A stretch of DNA of 22,280 nt from Acetobacteraceae bacterium. Its GTDB lineage: Bacteria > Pseudomonadota > Alphaproteobacteria > Acetobacterales > Acetobacteraceae. The translations under genes and the position numbers were made by a program. Each line of letters begins with the position of its first letter. Positions within the stretch are counted from its first letter, which is position 1. The stretch covers positions 1 through 22,280 of the forward strand of contig JADYYZ010000384.1 of assembly GCA_020853405.1 (NCBI GenBank). The letters run 5' to 3'. Shown piece after piece: positions 1-7,156 of the stretch. A model generated the notes under the pieces. That model ran no database searches. It was given only the letters and a program-made list of their open reading frames with translations, and was not told where the DNA came from.

Positions 1-107
1 GGGTCGGCGCGGCCGATCTCGCCGAGCTGGTCGAAGAACCGCTCGACCCAGCCGCGCTGGGCGGCGACGGCGCTTGCGATCGCTGCCTCGGGCGGGGGAG
101 CAGTCAT
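1..107 (-). CDS. N-terminus of an unidentified protein, truncated by the window edge
   Basis: Only the first 35 codons are in the window, starting at ATG 107-105 and running off the left edge. This ATG overlaps the stop codon of the preceding amidohydrolase in an ATGA arrangement, so the gene is almost certainly the next cistron of the same operon. The visible residues begin MTAPPPEAAIAS and continue to a segment reading WVERFFDQLGEIGR. There is no signal peptide. Such a short amphipathic lead-in with a 'LxEIG' segment is reminiscent of M20-type carbamoylase/allantoate amidohydrolase N-termini, which would suit the neighbourhood, but this is a guess from very few residues. That a coding gene starts here is likely; the function is unassigned. 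Confidence 0.6.
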   Translation of the reverse strand, partial: MTAPPPEAAIASAVAAQRGWVERFFDQLGEIGRAD

Positions 108-1510
108 GCCGCACCTCGGGTGCCAAGCCTGGCTTCGGTATCGGGCGGGGGCGTAAGATCGGGGTTGTCGGCGAGCATGCGCCGCCAGACGCGCTCGGTC
201 ACCGCCTGCGCCTCGGCCAGCAGCGCGGGTTCGTCGATCGTCAGCACCTTGCGCTCGCGCATCACGAAGCTGCCGTCGACCATCACCGAATGCACGATGC
301 CGGGATGGCCGTAATGGACGATGTTCGAGACCGGGCGCAAAAGCGGCCGCATCGCCGGCTGGTCGAGGTCGATCATGGTCAGGTCCGCCTTCTTTCCCGG
401 CTCGATCGAGCCGATCTCGGCCTCGGCGCCAAGCGTGCGGGCGCCGTTGCGGGTCGCCATGTCGAGCACCGCCTGCGGCTGGGGATCGACGCCGCCGGGC
501 CGCGCGCGACCCAGGCCGCCGCGATGCAGGATCATGCCGATCTTCATGGCCTGGAACATGTCCTCGGTCATGTTGTCGGTGCCGAGCGCGATGTTGATGC
601 CGGCATCCTGGATCAGGCCGGCCAGCACGCCATGCGGCCCCTTGCGCGAGGAATTGGCCGGGGTGTGGGCCATGTTGACGCCGCGCGCCGCCAGCAGGGC
701 GATGTCGTCCGGCGTGCAGAAGGTCCAGTGCGCGCAGGTCAGGTCGGGGCCAAGGAAGCCTTCGCGGTCGAGATAGGCGGCCGGCGTCAGCCCGTGCGCT
801 GCCTTGACCGCGGCCAGCTCGCCCGGGCTTTGCGCGAGGTGGCAGGTGCGCGTAAGCCCGTGCCGCCTTGCCATCTCGGAAAGGCGATGCAGCATCGCGG
901 GTGAGCAGTTGTCCGGCGCGTGCGCGGCGATCTGGCACTTCACGCGGCCGTCGCGCGCGCCGTGCCAGGCCTCGACCAGGGCCTCGGTGCGTTCGAGGAA
1001 GACGCGGCCGAACGCCTCGTCGATGCTGTAGTCGCCGAAGCGGATCTTTCGTGTGTCGATATCGGCGCAGCTTTCCGACAGCCAGAGCCGGAGCCCGGTG
1101 TCGGCCATCGCGCCGGCGAACGAGGGGAGGTGACGGAACGGCTCGACCAGCGTCGTGGCACCGCTCCGGATCGCTTCCAGGCAGCCGAGCGCGGCCATCA
1201 CCCCCCGTTCGTGATCGCTCATGGTGTAGGAGACGGGCGACATGTAGCGATAGATGATGTCGCCGTCGAAATCCTCGACCGTGCCGCGGAGCGCCGTCAG
1301 CACGGTATGGGTGTGGGCGTTGACCAGGCCCGGCAGCACCGCAAGCCCCCGCCCGTCCATGCGCGGGTGACGCGGAAACTCCCGTTCGAGTCCGGCCGCA
1401 TCGCCGACGGCCGCGATCCGCTCGCCCGAGATCGCGACCGAGGCATTGTCGAGCACGCGCCGGGCGTCGTCGCAGGTGACGACCATGGCGCCGGTGATCA
1501 GCAGGTCCAT
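104..1510 (-). CDS. amidohydrolase, TRZ/ATZ (chlorohydrolase/aminohydrolase) type
   Basis: Cytoplasmic metal-dependent hydrolase of 468 residues, the usual length for the atrazine chlorohydrolase / S-adenosylhomocysteine deaminase group, which removes amino or other leaving groups from heterocycles. A beta-sandwich N-terminus (1-60) leads into the TIM barrel with the metal motif GLVNAHTHT (H66, H68). Later ligands are H224 (in HLAQ), H261 (in AHW) and D312 (in GTDN). The usual HxxE glutamate is Q227 here, so the exact chemistry is uncertain. The C-terminal part (EIGSIEPGKKADL, about 365-377) is typical of the family. The start is ATG 1510, with AAGGA nine bases upstream; a longer reading frame would run back into the DUF1028 gene. 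It lies 22 bases after that gene and overlaps the next cistron by ATGA. The substrate is unknown; a nitrogenous heterocycle or cyclic amide imported by the neighbouring ABC system is plausible. Confidence 0.93.
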   Translation of the reverse strand: MDLLITGAMVVTCDDARRVLDNASVAISGERIAAVGDAAGLEREFPRHPRMDGRGLAVLPGLVNAHTHTVLTALRGTVEDFDGDIIYRYMSPVSYTMSDHERGVMAALGCLEAIRSGATTLVEPFRHLPSFAGAMADTGLRLWLSESCADIDTRKIRFGDYSIDEAFGRVFLERTEALVEAWHGARDGRVKCQIAAHAPDNCSPAMLHRLSEMARRHGLTRTCHLAQSPGELAAVKAAHGLTPAAYLDREGFLGPDLTCAHWTFCTPDDIALLAARGVNMAHTPANSSRKGPHGVLAGLIQDAGINIALGTDNMTEDMFQAMKIGMILHRGGLGRARPGGVDPQPQAVLDMATRNGARTLGAEAEIGSIEPGKKADLTMIDLDQPAMRPLLRPVSNIVHYGHPGIVHSVMVDGSFVMRERKVLTIDEPALLAEAQAVTERVWRRMLADNPDLTPPPDTEARLGTRGAA

Positions 1511-1532
1511 CCGGTCGGGTCCTTCGCGGCTG

Positions 1533-2210
1533 CTATCGCGGAGCCGGCGGCGGTGGTGGCGGATCCGAGGTTTCCGGATCGAGCGCGCGCGCGACATAGA
1601 GCTGCATCTGCGGCAGGTAGTTCTCCCACAGGAAGCGCAGCTCGACGATCGGCGAGCGGTCGTAGTCGACGCGCAGGTCGACCAGCGGGAAACTCTCCTC
1701 GTGCACGACGAGCAGGGCGGCGGATTTCTCCTGGCGGAACTCGCCGCCGGCGTGCTGTCCCGCTTCCAGGGCTGCCAGCAGCCGTTCCGCCAGGTGCTCG
1801 TGCGGCCGGGCGGCAAAGGCATCGACCATGGCGCCGGTGACCGCCGGCGTGCGGATGATGTTGCCGATGGCAACGCAGCCCTCGCCTTCGCTCGCCGCGT
1901 GGACCGAGGTGATGCGCCCGCCATGGAACCAGGCGGTCCGACCGGCGCGGTCGATCGCCGCCAGCTGGCGAAAGCCGATGCCTGGCGCGTCCCTGGTCAG
2001 CAGGGCGATCGTCTCGGCTGCGTTGTGCCCCGCTTCCAGCAGCCGGATGCCGCCGGGGCCAAGGCGCGGGTCGGTGCGATGCTGGGTGAGCACCGCGCCG
2101 ACACCGGCCTTGGCAAAGGCGCAGCGGCTGCCGACCGCGATCGAGGATGTGGTGACGGCGATCCCGAACATCCCCGTGCGCGGGCAGTGGCCGGCGATCG
2201 AATAGGTCAT
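1533..2210 (-). CDS. DUF1028 family protein (Ntn-hydrolase-like)
   Basis: A 225-residue protein matching DUF1028 (COG3342), an uncharacterised family with a predicted Ntn-hydrolase fold. Family signatures are the opening MTYSIAGHCPRTGMFGIAV, the IAVGSRCAFAKAGVGAV stretch (25-40), the LLEAGHNAAETIALL region (57-71), and a central GNIIRTPAVTGAM segment (116-128) followed by the AERLLAALEAGQHAGGE helix (141-157). Thr2 would become the N-terminal residue after Met removal and could be the Ntn nucleophile, which is an inference. The tail (211-225) is proline-rich and probably disordered. The start ATG 2210 overlaps the stop of the upstream deacetylase gene (ATGA), so translation is probably coupled. 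Its place between two C-N hydrolase families suggests a hydrolytic step in the same pathway; the reaction is unknown. Confidence 0.92.
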   Translation of the reverse strand: MTYSIAGHCPRTGMFGIAVTTSSIAVGSRCAFAKAGVGAVLTQHRTDPRLGPGGIRLLEAGHNAAETIALLTRDAPGIGFRQLAAIDRAGRTAWFHGGRITSVHAASEGEGCVAIGNIIRTPAVTGAMVDAFAARPHEHLAERLLAALEAGQHAGGEFRQEKSAALLVVHEESFPLVDLRVDYDRSPIVELRFLWENYLPQMQLYVARALDPETSDPPPPPPAPR

Positions 2211-3082
2211 CCTGCCGCGGCTTTCTCGTGGGCGATGTAGTGTTCGGCGAGCTCCCTGCCGGTTGCGATCCAGACGTCGCCGAAGCTGCGGACGCGGGCC
2301 AGGAAGTCGCGCATGATGCCCATCCGCATCGGCCGGCCGGTCACCTGCGGGTGCATCACCATCGTCACCAGCCCGCCCCATTCGCGGGTCTGGTCGAACT
2401 CGCCGTTCCAGATCGACAGCACGTGCTCCTTGGGGAACATCGGCCGCGGCGAGAAGCGCTGCGACAGGCCGTACAGCCAGTCGTCGAACGAGAGGTTGAT
2501 CGGCAGCTCGATCGGCCCCTTCGAGCCGTCGCGGAGCTTGTGCCGATAGGGGCGGATATCGTCGCGGAACGAGGACGAATAGAGGATGCCGCGATCGCGC
2601 AGATAGCCGAGCAGCTCGCTGTAGTTCTCGCCCGACGGCGCGCGATAGCCGACCGGCACCACCCCCAGCACGCGCTTCAGCGTATCGAGCGCGCGGTCGA
2701 TCTCCTCCTTGTCGGCGGCGAAATCGGCGGGTTCGGGACGCTTGTGCGTATAGCCGTGGTGGCCGACCTCGTGCCCGTCCTTCACGATCGCCTCGCACAT
2801 CTTCGGGTGCGTATCGACGACCCAGCCGGGAATGAAGAAGGTCGCCTTGATCTCCACCGCGCGCAGATATTCAAGGATCTTCGGCACGCCCGCGCGCACC
2901 TCGTAGCCCCCGAACGAGAGCGTCACCATGCGGTCGGTGTTGCCGGGGGCATATTCCAGCCAGGCCGATTCGGCATCGACATCGAAGCCGGGGAACACGG
3001 CGCAGCGTGCCCCCGAAGGCCAGGGGAACTCGGGTGCGGGGTCCGCCAGGTTGCCGGGGCGGGTGGGGTATTCCACGGTCAT
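2207..3082 (-). CDS. polysaccharide deacetylase (CE4)-fold hydrolase, PuuE/PgdA-like
   Basis: A 291-residue NodB-fold metal hydrolase without a signal peptide, hence cytoplasmic. The motifs are in order: FDVD (D34, D36), GHEVGHHGYTH with H109 and H113 as likely metal ligands, GYRAPSG (R147) and a late MVMHPQVTGRP (H244). This cytoplasmic subgroup contains allantoinase PuuE, cyclic imidases and the Helicobacter PgdA-like proteins. Because the gene is coupled to an importer and to an amidohydrolase, a small cyclic amide, imide or ureide is a likelier substrate than peptidoglycan or chitin, which is an inference. The start ATG 3082 overlaps the upstream permease stop by ATGA, and its own stop overlaps the DUF1028 start in the same way. 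Family assignment is firm, substrate open. Confidence 0.92.
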   Translation of the reverse strand: MTVEYPTRPGNLADPAPEFPWPSGARCAVFPGFDVDAESAWLEYAPGNTDRMVTLSFGGYEVRAGVPKILEYLRAVEIKATFFIPGWVVDTHPKMCEAIVKDGHEVGHHGYTHKRPEPADFAADKEEIDRALDTLKRVLGVVPVGYRAPSGENYSELLGYLRDRGILYSSSFRDDIRPYRHKLRDGSKGPIELPINLSFDDWLYGLSQRFSPRPMFPKEHVLSIWNGEFDQTREWGGLVTMVMHPQVTGRPMRMGIMRDFLARVRSFGDVWIATGRELAEHYIAHEKAAAG

Positions 3083-3912
3083 GCTCTCTCTCTCGGTTGC
3101 AGGCGAAAGCGGCTGCGCCGCGCCAGCTCGATCAGCAGCAGCGCGGCAAGCGACAGGACGATGAGGATGGTCGAGACGGCGGTCAGCGACGGGTCGAGCT
3201 CGAACTTCACCGCCTCCCAGACCTTTTTGGGGATCGTGGTGGTGCGCGGCCCGCCCAGGAACAGGGTCAGCACCACCTCGTCGAACGAGGTCAGGAAGGC
3301 GAAGATGCCGGCCGAGATCACGGCGGGCCGGACCGACGGCAGCGCGACGTGCCAGAACGCGCGCGGGAACGAGGCGCCGCACGAACGTGCCGCCAGTTCG
3401 ATCGCGCCGTCCTGGCGGCGGAACGCGGCCCCGACCACGACGATCACCACCGGCAGCGCCAGCAACGTGTGCGCCAGGAACAGCGACAGCGCCGAGCCGA
3501 TCAGGCCGGCTGCCGAAAACAGCATGTAAAGGCCGAGCGCCAGCACGATTACCGGCACCACCATCGGCGAGACCAGCGTCGCCTCGACGATCGCCCGCCC
3601 GCGGAACCGGCCGCGCGCGAGGCCGTAGGCAGCGGGCACGCCGAGTGCGAGTGCCGCGGTTGCCACGACCGTGGCGAGCCAGAGCGAGAGCCAGCCAGCT
3701 TCGCGCCAGGAACGGCTGGCCCACAGCGCGCGATACCAGCGCAGCGACCATTGCTCTGGCGGAAAGCCGAACAGGGCAGCGTCGTTGAACGAGACCGCCA
3801 TGATCACCAGGATCGGCGCCAGCAGGAAGATGATGGTCAGGCCCGCGACCACCCACAGGAAGGCGCGCGCCGGGCCGAATTCGGCCTCCGGGGCTGCGGC
3901 AACGCCTTTCAT
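3079..3912 (-). CDS. ABC transporter permease, polyamine-type (PotC/YdcV-like)
   Basis: Inner-membrane permease subunit of 277 residues, with about six hydrophobic segments (roughly 18-41, 74-98, 113-135, 141-163, 196-218, 244-262). The cytoplasmic EAA loop that docks on the ATPase reads ELAARSCGASFPRAFWHVAL (172-191). The pattern of periplasmic loops and the ending match PotC/YdcV subunits of spermidine/putrescine-class importers. The start ATG 3912 forms an ATGA overlap with the preceding permease stop, and the stop overlaps the deacetylase start. It pairs with the adjacent PotB-like permease. Substrate specificity comes from the binding protein and need not be a polyamine. Confidence 0.93.
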   Translation of the reverse strand: MKGVAAAPEAEFGPARAFLWVVAGLTIIFLLAPILVIMAVSFNDAALFGFPPEQWSLRWYRALWASRSWREAGWLSLWLATVVATAALALGVPAAYGLARGRFRGRAIVEATLVSPMVVPVIVLALGLYMLFSAAGLIGSALSLFLAHTLLALPVVIVVVGAAFRRQDGAIELAARSCGASFPRAFWHVALPSVRPAVISAGIFAFLTSFDEVVLTLFLGGPRTTTIPKKVWEAVKFELDPSLTAVSTILIVLSLAALLLIELARRSRFRLQPRERA

Positions 3913-4841
3913 GCGCGCTCGGTCCCGGTCAGCCGCCCGGCACCGGCCACAAGCGCGCCGATCGCGAACACGGCGGCCACGCACGCGAGCAATGTCAGGC
4001 TGAGGATCGCGCCGAACGGCCAGTCGAGGAGGTCGCGCACCACCATCTCGATCAGCGAGGCGATGGTCAGGTCGGACGGCCCGCCCAGCAATGCCGGCGT
4101 GACGTAGAAGCCGATCGCCGACATGAACACCAGCGCGACGCCGGCCGCGAGGCCGGGCAGCGACAGCGGGAAGGTCACGTTCCAGAAGGCGCGCGCCGGC
4201 GAGGCGCCAAGCGAACGGGCGGCGCGCGGCAGCGTCGCATCGAGCCGCGACAGAATCGCCCAGATCGGCAGCACCATGAACGGCAGCAGCACATGCACCA
4301 TGCCGATCTGCACGCCGAGGCTGTTGAACAGCATGGCCAGCGGACGCTCGATCAGGCCAAGCCCGACCAGCCACTCGTTGATCACGCCCTTGCGGCCGAG
4401 CAGGATCATCCAGGCCAGGCTGCGGGCCAGGATGCTGGTCCAGAACGGGATCATCACGGCAGCCCCAAGCAGGGCCGCGAGCCGCGGGCCGCTGCTCGCC
4501 ATCAGGTAGGCGTACGGATAGCCGATCAGTGCCGAGACCAGCGTCGTGGTCACCGCGATCCGGAAGGTGGTGACGAAGGCGTAGTGGTAGTCCTCGTCGC
4601 CGGCGACACGGGCGAGCTGGGCCAGCGACCAGCCGGAGGTCTGGTCGTGGAATGCCCAGCCGACCAGCGCCAGCATCGGCCACAGATAGACCAGTGCGCA
4701 GAACGCCAGCGCACCGCTCACCATCAGGCCGGGGCGGGCGCGCCAGCCACGCCCGCCCTGGATCGCACCCGGTGCGGCGCCCGCAGCGGCATCGGCGACG
4801 AGTGCCGGACCGGGCGCCGGACTGGGCGCCGCGGCGATCAT
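3909..4841 (-). CDS. ABC transporter permease, polyamine-type (PotB-like)
   Basis: A 310-residue inner-membrane permease. An Ala/Gly/Pro-rich cytoplasmic N-terminal tail (1-37) precedes the first membrane helix (about 38-62), followed by helices near 93-115, 123-148, 178-197, 228-253 and 278-301. The EAA loop reads LPRAARSLGASPARAFWNVT (204-223). The sequence IGYPYAYLMA (106-115) is typical of PotB/YdcU-like subunits. The start ATG 4841 overlaps the stop of the substrate-binding protein gene (ATGA), and its stop overlaps the PotC-like permease start. All components of this importer are therefore translated in a tight row. Confidence 0.93.
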   Translation of the reverse strand: MIAAAPSPAPGPALVADAAAGAAPGAIQGGRGWRARPGLMVSGALAFCALVYLWPMLALVGWAFHDQTSGWSLAQLARVAGDEDYHYAFVTTFRIAVTTTLVSALIGYPYAYLMASSGPRLAALLGAAVMIPFWTSILARSLAWMILLGRKGVINEWLVGLGLIERPLAMLFNSLGVQIGMVHVLLPFMVLPIWAILSRLDATLPRAARSLGASPARAFWNVTFPLSLPGLAAGVALVFMSAIGFYVTPALLGGPSDLTIASLIEMVVRDLLDWPFGAILSLTLLACVAAVFAIGALVAGAGRLTGTERA

Positions 4842-5941
4842 CCGCGCCGGACCATCCAGCGCGCGAAACGCTCGATCTGGTTCTCGTTGTTGGTCTTGCC
4901 GTTTGCGGTGACGGTGCCCCACCACTCCACGTTGCTCCAGAACTGCCTGGAGAGGTTCTCGGGCGAGGTGTTGAGCTGCTTCGCCTCGGCCGGGCTCAGA
5001 TACTCGAACGCTGCCTGCGACGACGGGCCATAGGGGATGCGCCTGGCCAGCTCCGCCTGCACCTTTCCATCGATCACGAAGTTCAGGTACTGGTAGATGG
5101 CGTCGATATTGCGCGAGCCCTTGACGATCGCCCAGTTGTCGGGGCCGAGCTTGCCGCCGCCGAACTCGACATCGATCGGCGCACCCTCCGCCTTCGCCAC
5201 CAGGCCGCGCGGGCCGACCGTGCAGCAGATATCGACCTCGCCGCTGGAGACCAGCTGGATCGCCTCGGCGTGGTTCGCGTACCATTTGGTGACCAGCGGC
5301 CGCAGCCGGTCCATCGCCGCCCAGGCGCGCTCGATGTCGAGCGGATAGATCTTGTCGACCGGCACGCCATCGGCCAGCACGCCGAATTCGAGCTGCGGGC
5401 CGATGCCGCCGCGGAACGGGAATGACCGCCCGCCCTTGAACTTGTTTGCGTCCCACACGTCGGCCCAGCTCCGCGGCTGCGTGCCGTTCGGGAAGCTCTT
5501 GGTGTTGTAGACGATGTTGAAGGAATAGATCAGGTGGCCAAGCCCGTAGGGGTGGTGCAGCACCTCGGGGATCTTGGCGAGCTTCGCCGCGTCGATCCGG
5601 CGATAGTCGATCGGCTCCAGCAGCTTGCTGTTCACCATCGCCAGGATCGCCGGGATGTCCGTGTCGAGCAGGTCCCAGGTGATGTTGCCGCTTTCGACCA
5701 TCGCCTTGACCTTGGCTGCCTCGGGCGGGCCGTCGTCGCGCACGCGGATGCCGGTGGCCTGCTCGAACGGCGTCCACATCACCTCGCGCATCGCCTTGGT
5801 GCGCGACCCGCCCCACGAGGAGATGACGATCTCGCCCTTGTCGGCCCGGGCCGGGCGGGCATGCAGGAACGGGCTGGCAAGCCCGAACGAGGTGCCGGTG
5901 GCCAGCAGCGTGCGCCTGGCTAGCGTGGATCGGTCGGTCAT
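4838..5941 (-). CDS. periplasmic substrate-binding protein, spermidine/putrescine class (SBP_bac_8), Tat-type signal
   Basis: Captures the ligand in the periplasm for the PotBC-type permeases. From ATG 5941 it is 367 residues. The twin arginine in LARRTLLATG (R9, R10) is followed by a hydrophobic stretch and an ARA cleavage site (31-33), which fits Tat export of a folded protein although the consensus is partial. The mature part opens with EIVISSWGG, as in extracellular solute-binding family 1 proteins. An AGGGAG lies 11 bases upstream of ATG 5941. A longer start at 5983, overlapping the ATPase stop by ATGA, would add 14 residues (MNARPHIHQGVFST) before the signal and cannot be excluded. Ligand contacts cannot be read directly, so the ligand is unknown. 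Confidence 0.92.
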   Translation of the reverse strand: MTDRSTLARRTLLATGTSFGLASPFLHARPARADKGEIVISSWGGSRTKAMREVMWTPFEQATGIRVRDDGPPEAAKVKAMVESGNITWDLLDTDIPAILAMVNSKLLEPIDYRRIDAAKLAKIPEVLHHPYGLGHLIYSFNIVYNTKSFPNGTQPRSWADVWDANKFKGGRSFPFRGGIGPQLEFGVLADGVPVDKIYPLDIERAWAAMDRLRPLVTKWYANHAEAIQLVSSGEVDICCTVGPRGLVAKAEGAPIDVEFGGGKLGPDNWAIVKGSRNIDAIYQYLNFVIDGKVQAELARRIPYGPSSQAAFEYLSPAEAKQLNTSPENLSRQFWSNVEWWGTVTANGKTNNENQIERFARWMVRRG

Positions 5942-5979
5942 GGTGCTGAAAACTCCCTGATGGATGTGTGGCCTCGCGT

Positions 5980-7050
5980 TCATGCCGGCAGCAGGACAGC
6001 GTCCTCGCGCGCCCAGCCTACCCGCACGCTCATGCCGGCCTCGGCCCGGAAGGCATCGGCCCGGTTCGGCTGCTTGATGGTGATCTCGGGGCCGCCTTCG
6101 AGCCGGAGCGTCAGGCGCGAGATGTCGCCGACATAGATCACGTCCTGCACGATCGCCGGCAGGCCCCCGTCCGCCGCGGAATGCGGTGCGATCAGCGTCT
6201 TTTCCGGCCGCAGCAGCAGCATCGCGGCATCGCCCTCGCGCACGGACCCGGCGCGCGCCGGCAGTTTCGGGCCGCCCGCTTCGGGCAGCAGCGCCACACC
6301 GTCGCCATCGCCGACCACCTTGCCCGGAATCAGCGTGCTTTCGCCGATGAAGCCGGCAACGAACCGGCTCGCCGGCCGCTCGTAGAGGTCGGCGGGCCGG
6401 CCGAGCTGGATGATGTTGCCGGCATCCATCAGCACGATCCGGTCGGAAAGCGTCAGCGCTTCCTCCTGGTCGTGCGTGACATAGACGATGGTGATGCCGA
6501 GCTCGCGGTGCAGGCGGCGGATCTCGCCCTTCATGGTCTCGCGGAGCGCCCTGTCGAGCGCACCCAAGGGCTCATCCATCAGCAGCAGCCCGGGTTCGAA
6601 CACCAGCGCGCGCGCCAGTGCCACCCGCTGCTGCTGGCCGCCGGACAGCTGCGCGGGAAGCCGCGCCTCGAACCCGGAAAGACCCACGCGGGCAAGGGCG
6701 TCAGCCACCCGTGCGCGCGCCGTCGCGGCAGGCACGCGCCGCATCTTCAGCGGGAAGCCGACATTGCGCATGACGTTCATGTGCGGAAACAGCGCGTAGT
6801 TCTGGAACACCACGCCGATGCCGCGCTTTTCGGGTGGCAGGCGCGTGATCGGCGCCCCGTCCAGCAGCACCTCGCCGCGATCGGGGCGGGTGAAGCCGGC
6901 CACCATCATCAGCGTCGTCGTCTTGCCCGAGCCCGAGGCGCCGAGCAGGCTCACGAACTCGCCGGCGGCGATATCGAGCGAGACCGATGCGACCGCCTGC
7001 GCGGCGCCGTAGCTCTTGGCAAGTCCGATGATGCGAAGGCTCGCGCCCAT
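5980..7050 (-). CDS. ABC transporter ATP-binding protein, polyamine-type (PotA-like)
   Basis: Cytoplasmic ATPase of 356 residues that powers the adjacent importer. Visible motifs are Walker A GASGSGKTT (37-45), the Q-loop VFQNYALFPHM (81-91), the signature LSGGQQQR (135-142), Walker B LLLMDEP (155-161), the D-loop after it and the switch His193 in VTHDQEEAL. Residues from about 240 form the OB-type TOBE domain characteristic of PotA/MalK/UgpC subunits (LRPEKTLI, 280-287). ATG 7050 is the first start in this frame after a 106-base gap, so this is probably the first gene of the second operon. The Shine-Dalgarno is poor (GGCAGG abuts the ATG). Confidence 0.95.
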   Translation of the reverse strand: MGASLRIIGLAKSYGAAQAVASVSLDIAAGEFVSLLGASGSGKTTTLMMVAGFTRPDRGEVLLDGAPITRLPPEKRGIGVVFQNYALFPHMNVMRNVGFPLKMRRVPAATARARVADALARVGLSGFEARLPAQLSGGQQQRVALARALVFEPGLLLMDEPLGALDRALRETMKGEIRRLHRELGITIVYVTHDQEEALTLSDRIVLMDAGNIIQLGRPADLYERPASRFVAGFIGESTLIPGKVVGDGDGVALLPEAGGPKLPARAGSVREGDAAMLLLRPEKTLIAPHSAADGGLPAIVQDVIYVGDISRLTLRLEGGPEITIKQPNRADAFRAEAGMSVRVGWAREDAVLLPA

Positions 7051-7100
7051 CCTGCCGGTCCATCCCGCGGCGCGTCCGCCGCCGTTTGCTTCCGCCCGCG

Positions 7101-7106
7101 ATCATA
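7101..7106 (-). promoter_or_regulatory. possible -10 element upstream of the PotA-like operon
   Basis: The minus strand reads TATGAT here, 50 bases before the ATG at 7050. It is one of the few AT-rich hexamers in a very GC-rich stretch and lies beyond the hairpin that follows the upstream operon. No convincing -35 hexamer sits 16-18 bases further upstream, so the site would need an activator or be spurious. Confidence 0.3.
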
Positions 7107-7121
7107 GCAAGATGCGGCGAC

Positions 7122-7146
7122 CGGGCGCGACCGCCGGGCGCGCCCG
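7122..7146 (-). terminator. GC-rich hairpin after the Dpp-type operon
   Basis: Perfect 8-bp inverted repeat (CGGGCGCG / CGCGCCCG) with a 9-base loop, ten bases past the TAA of the double ATPase gene. There is no U-tract after it, so it may be a weak or Rho-assisted terminator or an mRNA 3'-end stabiliser. It separates the two transporter gene sets. Confidence 0.4.
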
Positions 7147-7156
7147 CTTCTATCAA

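Noticed and set aside
920..4107. Several plus-strand open frames opposite the amidohydrolase, deacetylase and permease genes
   Set aside because: All are antisense shadows of genes with conserved motifs and tight operon junctions.
5942..5983. Longer N-terminus for the Pot-type SBP (start at 5983)
   Set aside because: It would put 14 extra residues ahead of the twin-arginine signal; ATG 5941 has a usable ribosome-binding site. Not fully excluded.
3079..7050. Calling the Pot-type importer a spermidine/putrescine transporter
   Set aside because: The class resemblance is clear, but this class carries many ligands and the SBP ligand contacts cannot be judged here; the coupled hydrolases point elsewhere.
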